Assembly: GCF_000719335.1 (NCBI RefSeq) | Contig: NZ_JOGB01000058.1 | Coordinates: 1-64,000, forward strand | Origin: Streptomyces sp. NRRL S-87 | Lineage (GTDB): Bacteria; Actinomycetota; Actinomycetes; Streptomycetales; Streptomycetaceae | Direction: 5' to 3' | Length of the DNA: 64,000 nt | Shown: positions 8,235 through 15,942 of the stretch, one piece after another | Layout of the letters: each line of letters starts with the position of its first letter | How positions within the stretch are numbered: the stretch's first letter is position 1 | Translations under genes and position numbers: made by a program | The notes under the pieces: model-generated | Told to the model about the DNA's origin: nothing | Databases searched by the model: none | The model's input: only the letters and a program-made list of their open reading frames with translations

Positions 8235-9221
8235 TCACGGTGCCACCGGCGCCCGGCCCGCGGCCGTGAAGCCGAGCAGCATGACGTAAGCGTCCGGGTC
8301 GGCGCGGAAGCGGTTCCAGCGGTCCGCCGCCAGGGCGAACTCCGGCAGCGTCACCACCCCGGAGGCCACCAGCGGCTGCAGCCGGCCGGGGCCCAGGTGC
8401 GGGGCGAAGGCCTCGGTCGGGTGGTCGTCGTTGGTGCTGGCGAAGGGGCGCAGCGCGACGTCCGCGCAGCCGGCGGCGCGCAGCATCCGCGTCAGGCGGC
8501 GGCCGAGGGTCCGGTCGCCGCCCGCCGAGGCCTGGGCCTGCGTCAGCTTGCCATGGATGCCGGCCAGTTCGGGGTACGAGGGTTCGGCCAGGCCCCAGCA
8601 GGAGGCGTCCACCTCGGTGGCGACGAGCAGCCCGCCGGGCCGCAGGACGCGCAGCGCCTCGGCCAGGACGGCCCGCGGGTCGGCGAGGTGCTGGAGCACG
8701 TAGCGCAGCAGGACGACGCCGGCCGAGGCGTCGGGCAGCGGCAGGGCGGCGCCGTCGGCGACCACCAGTTCGGCGCCGGCCCCGGCGGCGTGCGCGAGCA
8801 GGTCGCCGTCGATGTCGACCGCGGTGAGGGGGAGGGCGGGGAAGGCGGCGCGCAGGCGGCGGGTGACGGCGCCGGAACCGGCGCCGACCTCGACGAGCGG
8901 GCCGGACCCCTCGGTCACGCCGAGCTCGCGCAGGATGCGCAGTTCGGCGTCGAAGGACAGCGCGGCCTGCGCCTCCAGGCGGGCCAGCTCGCCCGCCAGG
9001 CCTCCGGCGGTGGTGGCGGCCGGGTCGTACGAGCCGCCGACCCGTCCCGCGCCGGGCGTGCCGACCCGTCCGGTGCCGGACGCGCCGACCGGTCCGCTGC
9101 TGGTGCTGGTGCTGGTGCTGGTGCTGGTGCTGGTGCCGGGGCCGGGGCCGGGGCCGGGGCCGGGGCCGGGGCCGGGGCGGGTGCCGGTGCCCTGGTCCGT
9201 GCGGGCGGGGGACGTGGTCAT
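8235..9221 (-). CDS. SAM-dependent methyltransferase with low-complexity N-terminus
   Basis: A 328-residue class I methyltransferase. Motif I LVEVGAGSGAVTRRL, motif II LTAVDIDGDLL, motif III LVVADGAALPLPDAS and motif IV VVLLRYVLQHLADP are all readable. The first 35 or so residues are simple repeats, a Gly-Pro run followed by a Ser-Thr run, encoded by hexanucleotide repeats. It overlaps the upstream P450 by ATGA (9218-9221), so the two are translationally coupled. Membership in the RiPP cluster suggests N- or O-methylation of the peptide; the site is unknown. The frame stays open far upstream through the P450 gene, but that reading is a shadow. Confidence 0.88.
   Translation of the reverse strand: MTTSPARTDQGTGTRPGPGPGPGPGPGPGTSTSTSTSTSTSSGPVGASGTGRVGTPGAGRVGGSYDPAATTAGGLAGELARLEAQAALSFDAELRILRELGVTEGSGPLVEVGAGSGAVTRRLRAAFPALPLTAVDIDGDLLAHAAGAGAELVVADGAALPLPDASAGVVLLRYVLQHLADPRAVLAEALRVLRPGGLLVATEVDASCWGLAEPSYPELAGIHGKLTQAQASAGGDRTLGRRLTRMLRAAGCADVALRPFASTNDDHPTEAFAPHLGPGRLQPLVASGVVTLPEFALAADRWNRFRADPDAYVMLLGFTAAGRAPVAP
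9096..9180. repeat. Hexanucleotide repeats inside the methyltransferase 5' end
   Basis: About six GTGCTG units followed by about seven GCCGGG units on the + strand, encoding Ser-Thr and Gly-Pro runs at the methyltransferase N-terminus. Being multiples of 6, length changes would keep the frame. They are likely variable between strains. Confidence 0.8.
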
Positions 9222-10555
9222 CGGTTCCTCGCAGTCATCCGCATGCCGTGCTTGGGGCGCAGGGTCACCAGGGCTTCCGGCTCCACCGTGAAGCCGGGTT
9301 CGAGTTCGAGCCGGGTCGCGCGCATCAGGACGGCCAGCACCAGCGTGGCCTCGACCATCGCGAGGTGCTGGCCGATGCAGATGCGCTCGCCGCCGCCGAA
9401 GGGCAGGTACAGGTGGTGGGGCGGGGCCCCGTCGGCGAACCGGTCGGGTACGTACTCCTCCGGGCGGTCCCAGTGGTCCGGGTGCCGGTGCAGCACCCAC
9501 TGGCTGACGCAGACCAGCGCGCCGGCCGGGATCTCGTAGCCGTCGATGACGTCGGGGCCCACGGCGCGCCGCGAGACCAGCCACACCGGCGGGTAGAGCC
9601 GCATGGCCTCCTCGATCGCGCGGCGGCAGTGCACCAGCTCTGGCAGGTCGGCGGCGGTGGGGGTGCGGTCCCCGAGGACACGGTCGATCTCCGCGCGGAC
9701 CCGGTCGGCCTCCGCCGGGTGCCGGTCCAGCAGGTACAGCGTCCACGTCAGGGCCTTGGCGGTGGTCTCGTGGCCCGCCATGACCAGGGTGAGCACCTGG
9801 TCGCGCAGCGCCTCGTCGTCCAGCTCGCCGATCATCGCGTCCAGCAGCGAGGGCGAGGCGTGCGCGGCCCCGCCGCCCGCGGCCCGCCGCGAGGCGATCA
9901 CCGTGCGGGCGATCAACTGCAGGAACGTACGGGCCTGTACGTACCCCTTGCGGCGCAGCGCCGTGTCGAGGGGATCCGGGTCCGGGTCGGGTACGTAGTG
10001 CCCCATGAAGCGGTTGGCCGCGTCCACGGCGCGGCCGAAGCCCTCGCCCGCCGCGCCCATGTCCACGCCGAGCACGGCGCGCGTGAGGATCGAGAGGGTC
10101 AGCGACGTGAGGTGGTGCTCGACGGGCAGCGGGGTGCCGGACTCCATGGCCGGGCGCCAGCGCTCGAGCAGGGCCTCGGTCTCCTCGGTGATGATGCCGT
10201 CGAAGGTGGTGACGGCGGTGCGCCGGAAGGCCGGGGCGCACAGCTTGCGCTGCCGGGCCCACTCGTCGCCGTTGCTGGTCAGCAGCCCGTTGCCGAGCAG
10301 CGGACGCAGCATCGCGTCGTCAGGGGTGTCGGCCTTGGTGTAGTTGGCGACGTTGTCCTTGAGCACGTGCCGGACCAGGTCGGGCCGGTGCAGCATGTAG
10401 ATCCGCTCGCCGTCGCCGACGTGGCTGGTGATGTCGCCGTGGCGGCGGTTCATCTCCGTCACGAACGCCAGCGGGTCGGCCCGCATCGCAGCCATGTCCA
10501 CGGGTGTGTCGGGCCCCGGTGGGACGGTGCCCGCCGGTGCGGTGGTGGGTGTCAC
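9218..10555 (-). CDS. Cytochrome P450 (tailoring monooxygenase 1)
   Basis: A 445-residue P450 with all hallmark motifs: I-helix AGHETTAKA, EAMR (ExxR), the PERF-like region VPDRFADG and heme loop FGGGERICIGQHLA with the Cys ligand. The YLPFGGGERICIG form resembles class VII/CYP4-like bacterial P450s rather than the usual Streptomyces CYP107 type. The GTG start at 10555 is chosen because GGAGG lies 5 bases before it. It overlaps the methyltransferase by 4 bases and is divergent from the RiPP precursor. It needs ferredoxin partners not seen here. Likely role: oxidation of the modified peptide. Confidence 0.92.
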   Translation of the reverse strand: MTPTTAPAGTVPPGPDTPVDMAAMRADPLAFVTEMNRRHGDITSHVGDGERIYMLHRPDLVRHVLKDNVANYTKADTPDDAMLRPLLGNGLLTSNGDEWARQRKLCAPAFRRTAVTTFDGIITEETEALLERWRPAMESGTPLPVEHHLTSLTLSILTRAVLGVDMGAAGEGFGRAVDAANRFMGHYVPDPDPDPLDTALRRKGYVQARTFLQLIARTVIASRRAAGGGAAHASPSLLDAMIGELDDEALRDQVLTLVMAGHETTAKALTWTLYLLDRHPAEADRVRAEIDRVLGDRTPTAADLPELVHCRRAIEEAMRLYPPVWLVSRRAVGPDVIDGYEIPAGALVCVSQWVLHRHPDHWDRPEEYVPDRFADGAPPHHLYLPFGGGERICIGQHLAMVEATLVLAVLMRATRLELEPGFTVEPEALVTLRPKHGMRMTARNR

Positions 10556-10632
10556 GTGAACCTCCGTGGATGGCTGGATCTTGGCCGGATTCCCAGTGGC
10601 TGAATCCGCATTACGTACGCCCCCTACGCAAG

Positions 10633-10667
10633 GGCCGGTGCGTATGCGCGGCGCATACGTACCGGCC
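10633..10667. promoter_or_regulatory. 35-bp near-perfect palindrome (candidate operator)
   Basis: Two 17-base arms around a single G (10650), with one G-T mismatch (10640/10660). The inner core is GTATGCGC-G-GCGCATAC. It is placed 78 bp before the P450 start and about 360 bp before the precursor. It could be an operator for a dimeric regulator or an RNA hairpin in the P450 leader. Confidence 0.7.
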
Positions 10668-10846
10668 GTCGGTAATTCCGTAATCCCCGTCGGAATTCCG
10701 GTGTGCGCGGTCCGGGCACGCGCCGGGCGGCGTCCGGCGTGAGAGCATGCTTGCGCGGGTGGGGGCAACCGGCCTGCGGGCGCGGGTGGTTGGGCAACGA
10801 TATCCGCGGGAGGGAATCGGCTCAATGCTTAGTCCGAGCGGCTCGA

Positions 10847-10897
10847 TACTCACTCCCGGCCGGCCCGTTACTCACTCCGGATCGGCCCGTTACTCAC
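10847..10897 (+). promoter_or_regulatory. Three TACTCAC direct repeats at 22-bp spacing
   Basis: TACTCAC occurs at 10847-10853, 10869-10875 and 10891-10897. The second and third lie in a longer common unit, CGGCCCGTTACTCAC. A 22-bp spacing places the copies on the same DNA face. SARP regulators bind heptamer direct repeats at 11- or 22-bp intervals, so this is a good candidate activator site for the precursor promoter. Confidence 0.65.
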
Positions 10898-11024
10898 GAT
10901 CCGGCGGCCCGCGGATTACGTTCCTTTACGTCTTGGCGGCACGCTTCCGGCCATGTGAATCTTTTCCTCGTCGCCGGCACAACGACCGAATCGAATCCGC
11001 AGGAATCGCGAAAGGAGAGTTCAC

Positions 11025-11393
11025 ATGGCACTCGACCCGCAGCAGCGCGCAGAGTTCGTGAACGCCTACACCCGTGTGCTCATCAGCTCCTGGTCCGACG
11101 AGGCGTTCGCCGCCAAGCTCCGCTCGGAGCCGCGCACGGCCCTCGCCGAGTCCGGCATCGAGCTCCCCGCCGACGCCCAGGTCGTCATCGTGACCGAGGC
11201 GCCCGAGGGCCACGAGGAGGGCAACCTGGACGTCCAGGTCAACCTCTGGGAGCAGGGCCTGGCCACCGGCCGCTACGAGTTCCACATCCCGGCCAGCCCG
11301 ACGGTCGACGCCGCCGAGCTGAGCGAGGGCGACCTGTCCGACGTCGCCGCCGGCTGCAACTACTGCTGCTGCCCCTGCTGCTGCTGCACCTGA
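11025..11393 (+). CDS. NHLP-leader RiPP precursor with Cys-rich core
   Basis: A 122-residue precursor peptide. Residues 1 to about 75 resemble the nitrile hydratase alpha-subunit fold used as a leader (RAEFVNAYTRVL, FAAKLRSEPRTALAESG, IELPADAQVVIV). The leader ends in ELSEGDLSDVAAG, a double-Gly-like cleavage site. The core is CNYCCCPCCCCT (residues 111-122): eight Cys, one Tyr, one Asn, one Pro, one Thr and no Ser. With cleavage after Gly110, Cys1 stays as the N-terminus, so up to seven thiazol(in)es and one methyloxazol(in)e are possible. Azole-forming genes (23787, 26123) and NHLM-type export genes (27625-33711) are in the same cluster. The start has a strong AAAGGAG site. It is the only precursor seen in the window. 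Confidence 0.93.
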   Translation: MALDPQQRAEFVNAYTRVLISSWSDEAFAAKLRSEPRTALAESGIELPADAQVVIVTEAPEGHEEGNLDVQVNLWEQGLATGRYEFHIPASPTVDAAELSEGDLSDVAAGCNYCCCPCCCCT

Positions 11394-11433
11394 TCGGCGC
11401 CCCGCAAACATTCCCACTTCGCTGGAGCGTTCC

Positions 11434-12381
11434 ATGCCCACTGCGCAGACGGCGCATCCGGTTTCCGTCCGCGGACTTTCCAAGCACTACGGTGACGTGC
11501 GGGCCGTGCGCGACATAAGCCTCGATATCCATCAGGGCGAGGTGTTCGCACTGCTCGGGCCGAACGGCGCGGGAAAGACCACGACCGTCGACATTCTGAC
11601 GGGCGTGCAGCGGCGCACCGGTGGAGATGTGCGGGTCCTCGGCCAAGACCCGGCCGAGGACCCGCGGGAATGGCGGGCGAGAATAGGCGTCGTACCCCAG
11701 ACGACCGGCGCCTACGCGGACCTCACCGTGAAGGAGGTCGTCAGGCATTTCGCCGCGATGTACCCGGCCCCGCTGCCGGTCGGCGAAGTGCTGGACATGG
11801 TGGGCCTCGGGGCCCTCCACAACCGGCAGGCCACGGCCCTCTCCGGCGGCCAGCAGCGCCGCCTGGACGTCGCGGTCGGCGTGATCGGCGATCCCGAGCT
11901 GATCTTCCTGGACGAGCCGACCACGGGCCTGGACCCGGTGGCGCGGCGCGAGGCCTGGGAGCTGGTCCGCTACTTCGCCGACCGCGGCCGCACGACCGTA
12001 CTGACCACCCACTACCTCGACGAGGCCGAGGAACTGGCCCAGCGCGCCGGTGTCGTCATCGGCGGCCGGCTCGTCGAGTGCGGCCCCCTGGAGTCCCTCG
12101 GCGGCCGCGACCGCACCCCGGCCACCATCACGTTCCGCCGCTGCGAGGCCCTCGCGGACCGCGCCCTGCCACCGCTGCCCCCGGGCACCGAGGTCGTGCC
12201 GGCCGGGACGGCCACCGTCACGCTGCGCACCGCCGCGCCGTCGGGGGCCCTGGAGGTCCTGCTGCCGTGGGCGCGCGAGGCGGGCGCGCCCGAGCTCGCC
12301 GAGCTGCGCGTGCACCGGCCCACCCTCGAAGACATCTACCTGCACCTGATCGACAGGGAGAACAGGGAGACCGCCGCATGA
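11434..12381 (+). CDS. ABC transporter ATP-binding protein (DrrA-like)
   Basis: A 315-residue ATPase with Walker A GPNGAGKTTT, Q-loop VVPQTTGAY, signature LSGGQQRRL, Walker B LIFLDEPTTGLDP and switch His TTHYLDEAEEL. The domain plan and the long C-terminal part match DrrA/NodI-type drug exporters. It starts 40 bases after the precursor stop and overlaps the permease by ATGA. With the permease it forms an ABC-2 exporter separate from the NHLM system, so immunity to the product or a second export step is likely. Confidence 0.93.
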   Translation: MPTAQTAHPVSVRGLSKHYGDVRAVRDISLDIHQGEVFALLGPNGAGKTTTVDILTGVQRRTGGDVRVLGQDPAEDPREWRARIGVVPQTTGAYADLTVKEVVRHFAAMYPAPLPVGEVLDMVGLGALHNRQATALSGGQQRRLDVAVGVIGDPELIFLDEPTTGLDPVARREAWELVRYFADRGRTTVLTTHYLDEAEELAQRAGVVIGGRLVECGPLESLGGRDRTPATITFRRCEALADRALPPLPPGTEVVPAGTATVTLRTAAPSGALEVLLPWAREAGAPELAELRVHRPTLEDIYLHLIDRENRETAA

Positions 12382-13274
12382 CCGTGACCGACGCCGTAGA
12401 GCCGGTGAAGCCGGCGGACCTCCGGCCGGCCGGAACCGCTCCCGCCATCGTGGTCGTGCGGCCCCCCGCGCGCGGCGCCCGGGCGCTGCTGCGCGCCTGC
12501 GCGGCGCGCTCGTCCGTCGAGCTGCGCGCGTTCTTCCGCAACAAGCAGTCGCTCGTCTTCACCCTCTTCTTCCCGGTGATCCTGCTCGTCGTCTTCGGCT
12601 CGATCTTCGAGGGCAAGGTCGAGGGCACGAACGTCGACTTCCGCCAGGTCTTCATGGCCGGCGTGATCGCGGCCGGTGTCATGAGCACCGCGTTCTCGGG
12701 CCTGGCCATCAACGTGGCCATCGAGCGCGACACCGGCACGGTCCGCCGTCTGGCGCTGACCCCGATGCCCAAGTCCGCGTACTTCGTGGGCAAGCTGGTC
12801 CGCGTCGTGGTCACCACCGTCCTCGAGACGGTGCTGCTCATCGGCATCGCCGTGGCCGCCTTCGACCTGCAGCTGCCGGCCACCGCGCAGCGCTGGAGCA
12901 CGCTGGGCTGGTGCCTCGCGCTGGGTACGGCGGCCTGCGCGCTCGCCGGGACCGCGTACAGCGCCGTGATCCCCAACAGCCGGTCCGCCGCCGCGGTGGT
13001 GACCCCGGTCTTCATGGTCCTGCAGTTCATCTCCGGCGTCTTCTACCCCTTCGACAAGCTGCCGCTGTGGATGCAGAACACCGCCGCCCTGTTCCCCGTC
13101 AAGTGGATGGCGCAGGGCTTCCGCTCGGTGTTCCTGCCGGACTCCTTCACGGCGGTGGAGCCGGCCGGCTCCTGGGAACTGGGGCGCATCGCGCTGGTGC
13201 TCGCGGCCTGGGCCGTGGGCGGCCTGCTGGCCACGATGCTCACGTTCGGCTGGCGCGGACCGCGGGTGCGCTGA
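12378..13274 (+). CDS. ABC-2 type permease (DrrB-like)
   Basis: A 298-residue membrane protein with about six hydrophobic segments (for example LVFTLFFPVILLVVFGSIF and ALGTAACALAGTAYSAVI) and the ABC-2 pattern FRNKQSLVFT near the N-terminus. VMVLQFISGVFYPF is typical of the DrrB family. The ATG overlaps the stop of the ATPase gene (ATGA), so the two are coupled. It partners the protein encoded at 11434-12381. Confidence 0.92.
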   Translation: MTVTDAVEPVKPADLRPAGTAPAIVVVRPPARGARALLRACAARSSVELRAFFRNKQSLVFTLFFPVILLVVFGSIFEGKVEGTNVDFRQVFMAGVIAAGVMSTAFSGLAINVAIERDTGTVRRLALTPMPKSAYFVGKLVRVVVTTVLETVLLIGIAVAAFDLQLPATAQRWSTLGWCLALGTAACALAGTAYSAVIPNSRSAAAVVTPVFMVLQFISGVFYPFDKLPLWMQNTAALFPVKWMAQGFRSVFLPDSFTAVEPAGSWELGRIALVLAAWAVGGLLATMLTFGWRGPRVR

Positions 13275-13336
13275 GACCCCGCGCGCGGGTGGAGACCGCG
13301 CGCGGAGGACCGCGCGCCGACAAGGAGAACGCCTAC

Positions 13337-14641
13337 ATGACCAAGCCGACCGGGCTGCCCGCCCACCTGGCGCACCCCTTCAGCCCCGCCGGGCGGGTCG
13401 ACCCGTACCCGGCGTACGACTGGCTGCGCGCCCACGAGCCCGTGCACCGCGACCCGATGACCGGCATGTGGCTGGTCACCGGGTACGAGGACTGCACGGC
13501 GCTGCTCAAGGACCCGGCCTTCTCCGCGGCCGCCGGGCAGCGCGAGCGGTCCCGGGACGACGACCTGCCGGTGTCCATGCTGACCACCGACGGCGCCGAC
13601 CACGCCCGGCTGCGCGCCCCCGGCTCGCTGCTGCTCGGTACGGCCGCGCTGGCCTCCGTCGCCGACGGCATCGCCGCCGACACCGACGCCCTGCTGGAGC
13701 GGGCCGCCGCGCGCGGGGTGCTCGGCGACGCCGTCGAGGAGCTCGGCGCGCCCCTGGCCACCGCCGTCCTGGCCCGCCTGTTCGGCCTGGGCCCGGAGGA
13801 GCACGGCACGCTGGCCCAGCTGGCCCGCGCCGCCTCCGTCAACCTCGACCCGCTCGCCCCGCCGCACGTCGCCCGCCTGGGCCGGGCCGCGATGGGCGAG
13901 CTGACGCGCTTCCTCGACGCGCACACCGACGCCCTCGTCGCCCGGGCCGCCGACGACAGCCCGCTCGCCCGGCTGGCCGCCGATCCCCGGCTGACCCGCC
14001 GCGAGATGCTCGGCGTCCTCGGCCTGGCCGTCGTCGGCGGCTGGCAGCCGCTCGCCGAGGCCGTCGGGAACGCCCTGTACTGGCTGCTGCCCCGCCCCGA
14101 GGCGCGCGAGGCGCTGCGCGCCGGCGGCCCCGACACGGCCGAGACGGCCGTGGACGAGCTGCTGCGCCTGGAGGCGCCGATCCCCTTCACCGCCCGCGTC
14201 ACCGTCCGCGACGCCGAGCTCCCGGGCGGCCGGATCCCCGCCGGGCAGCGGGTCCTGGCGGTGCTCGCCGCCGCCAACCGGGACCCCGCCGTGTTCGCCG
14301 ACCCCGACGCCCTCGTGTGGGACCGCACCCCCAACCCGCACCTCGCCTTCGGCGGCGGCCCGCACTTCTGCCTCGCGGCCCGCCTGGTCAAGCAGTCCGG
14401 CGGGATCCTGCTGGGCCGCATCGTGCACCGCTTCCCCGAGGCGGCCCTGGCCGGCCCCGAGCCGCGCTGGGCCCCCACCCTCATCCCGCGCCGGCTCACC
14501 CGCCTGGGCCTGGACCTGGGTACGGGCGCCGGGGCCACCGACCCGCGGGCGGACGCGCAGGAGACCGTCCCGACCGCGGTCGCCGAGGCCGCCGTGGCCG
14601 CAGCCCCGCCCGTGGACGCCCCGGAGGCCGCCCGTGCCTGA
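13337..14641 (+). CDS. Cytochrome P450 with atypical I-helix (tailoring monooxygenase 2)
   Basis: A 434-residue actinobacterial P450. The N-terminus DPYPAYDWLRAHEPVH, DELLR (ExxR) and heme loop FGGGPHFCLAARL with the Cys ligand are all present. The I-helix reads AVVGGWQPLAEAVGNAL, where normal enzymes have AG-E/D-T-T; the acid-alcohol pair that delivers protons to oxygen is replaced by Gln-Pro. P450s without this pair often do non-standard chemistry or use substrate-assisted proton delivery. The start follows AAGGAG by 9 bases. It overlaps the amine oxidase gene by 8 bases. The C-terminus is Ala-rich. It belongs to the RiPP tailoring operon. Confidence 0.92.
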   Translation: MTKPTGLPAHLAHPFSPAGRVDPYPAYDWLRAHEPVHRDPMTGMWLVTGYEDCTALLKDPAFSAAAGQRERSRDDDLPVSMLTTDGADHARLRAPGSLLLGTAALASVADGIAADTDALLERAAARGVLGDAVEELGAPLATAVLARLFGLGPEEHGTLAQLARAASVNLDPLAPPHVARLGRAAMGELTRFLDAHTDALVARAADDSPLARLAADPRLTRREMLGVLGLAVVGGWQPLAEAVGNALYWLLPRPEAREALRAGGPDTAETAVDELLRLEAPIPFTARVTVRDAELPGGRIPAGQRVLAVLAAANRDPAVFADPDALVWDRTPNPHLAFGGGPHFCLAARLVKQSGGILLGRIVHRFPEAALAGPEPRWAPTLIPRRLTRLGLDLGTGAGATDPRADAQETVPTAVAEAAVAAAPPVDAPEAARA

Positions 14642-15938
14642 CGTCGTCGTGATCGGGGCCGGGATCGCCGGCCTGGCCTGCGCCGCCCGGCTGGCGGAGG
14701 CCGGCACCGACGCCCTCGTCCTCGAGGCCCGGCCCCGCATCGGCGGCCGGATCCGCACGTTCCGCCCGGCCGACGGCGGGCCCGCCCTCGAACTCGGGGC
14801 GCAGATCGTCCACGGGGACCGCAACCCCGCCCACACCGTGCTCGGCCCGCAGCCCGCCGCCCCGCGCCCGGAGGCGGCGTACGTCGTGGCGGGCCGCGTC
14901 GCCCGCCCGATGGGCGCCCTCGCCCGCGGCGGTCACCCGCCCTGGTTGCTGGAGGCCCGGCTCGCCGGCTACACCCCGGAGCCGGCGCCGTCCCCGCACG
15001 CCGGTGTCACCCCGACCTCCGGCGCCCCGCAGCCGCCGACCACCGGCGCCCCGCTGCCGGCGCCGGACCCGACCGTCGGCGCCTGGCTGGCCGCCAGCGG
15101 CGCCACTCCGGCCGAGGTGGCCACCGCGCGCGAGTGGGTCCGCCAGACGTGGGCCGCCGACCCCGACCGGCTCTCCGCCGCCGAGGTCGCGGCCGCCGTG
15201 CGCCAGGACCCCGGGGGCCGCGGTGAGTTCACCGTGCCCGGCGGACTGGACCTGCTGCCGGCCCGGCTCGCCGAGGGGCTGCGGGTGCGCACCGCCAGCC
15301 CCGTCCGCCGGATCGAGACGGCCGCCGACGGGTCCGGCGTACGACTGCTCACCGAGGACGGCGAGCTGACCGCGGGCCGCGTCGTCGTCGCCGTACCGCC
15401 CGCCGTCGTGGCCGGCGGGCTGCTCGGCATCGCCGGGCTCGGCCCGGACAGGAGCGCCGCGGCCCGCACCCTGGCGCCCGGCGACGGCTTCTGCGCCGTG
15501 GTCACCCTGGACCGGCCCGCCCCCGAGACCGCCTCCGTCTTCGACGCCGACGGCGTCGGCGGGTTCCTCTCCTGCCGGCGCGGCCGGCCCGAGGTGCTGG
15601 TCGTCGCCAAGGACGCGGCCGCCGCGTGCGTCCGCGAGGCGGTCGGCTCCGCGACCCACCTCGGCGCCCTGCTGGCGGTGGCACTGCCCTGGACCGCGGG
15701 GGCGGAGGTGCTCGGCGCCGAGACGGCCGACTGGACGGCCGACCCCTACAGCGGGGGCGCCTTCTGCGCCCCGGGGCCCGGGGCGGTCCGGGCGGCCCGC
15801 GCGTGGGCGCGACCGCTGGACGGGCGGGTGTTCTTCGCGGGCGAGGCCGCGGCGACCGGCCGGGCGCTGCCCTGGCTGCAGGGGGCGTACGCCGACGGGC
15901 GGCGCGCCGCGGAAGAGGTTCTGGAAGCAAGGAAGTAG
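14634..15938 (+). CDS. FAD-dependent amine oxidase / PPOX-like flavoprotein
   Basis: A 434-residue flavoprotein. The dinucleotide-binding start VVVIGAGIAGLACAARL, the RIGGRIRTF motif and the C-terminal FAD motif VFFAGEAAATGRALPWLQGAYADG define the monoamine oxidase/protoporphyrinogen oxidase superfamily. A Pro/Thr-rich insertion (about residues 115-145) interrupts the middle. The GTG start at 14634 lies inside the upstream P450, and the Rieske gene follows 4 bases after the stop. It probably dehydrogenates a C-N or C-C bond in the peptide; the exact reaction is unknown. Flavin amine oxidases are not part of the core azole-forming machinery, which makes it notable. Confidence 0.88.
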   Translation: MPDVVVIGAGIAGLACAARLAEAGTDALVLEARPRIGGRIRTFRPADGGPALELGAQIVHGDRNPAHTVLGPQPAAPRPEAAYVVAGRVARPMGALARGGHPPWLLEARLAGYTPEPAPSPHAGVTPTSGAPQPPTTGAPLPAPDPTVGAWLAASGATPAEVATAREWVRQTWAADPDRLSAAEVAAAVRQDPGGRGEFTVPGGLDLLPARLAEGLRVRTASPVRRIETAADGSGVRLLTEDGELTAGRVVVAVPPAVVAGGLLGIAGLGPDRSAAARTLAPGDGFCAVVTLDRPAPETASVFDADGVGGFLSCRRGRPEVLVVAKDAAAACVREAVGSATHLGALLAVALPWTAGAEVLGAETADWTADPYSGGAFCAPGPGAVRAARAWARPLDGRVFFAGEAAATGRALPWLQGAYADGRRAAEEVLEARK

Positions 15939-15942
15939 CGAG

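Larger units (their letters stand above)
10556..11024. promoter_or_regulatory. Divergent control region of the RiPP cluster
   Basis: This 469-bp region lies between the P450-methyltransferase operon and the precursor gene. No gene is credible inside. It holds a 35-bp near-perfect palindrome (10633-10667), three TACTCAC heptamers at an exact 22-bp period (10847, 10869, 10891), and ATTACG/CGTAAT half-sites at 10610, 10679 and 10915. The precursor has a strong ribosome binding site, AAAGGAGAG, about 6 bases before its ATG. No -10/-35 pair stands out clearly, as expected for activator-dependent promoters. Confidence 0.7.

Noticed and set aside
9096..9180. Possible CRISPR-like or regulatory repeat array
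   Set aside because: Uninterrupted hexanucleotide runs without spacers, inside a coding sequence.
8235..10262. Single open frame spanning the methyltransferase and most of the P450, suggesting a fusion
   Set aside because: In the P450 part this frame is Arg/Gly/Pro-rich nonsense; the P450 motifs are in another frame and the true link is an ATGA overlap at 9218-9221.
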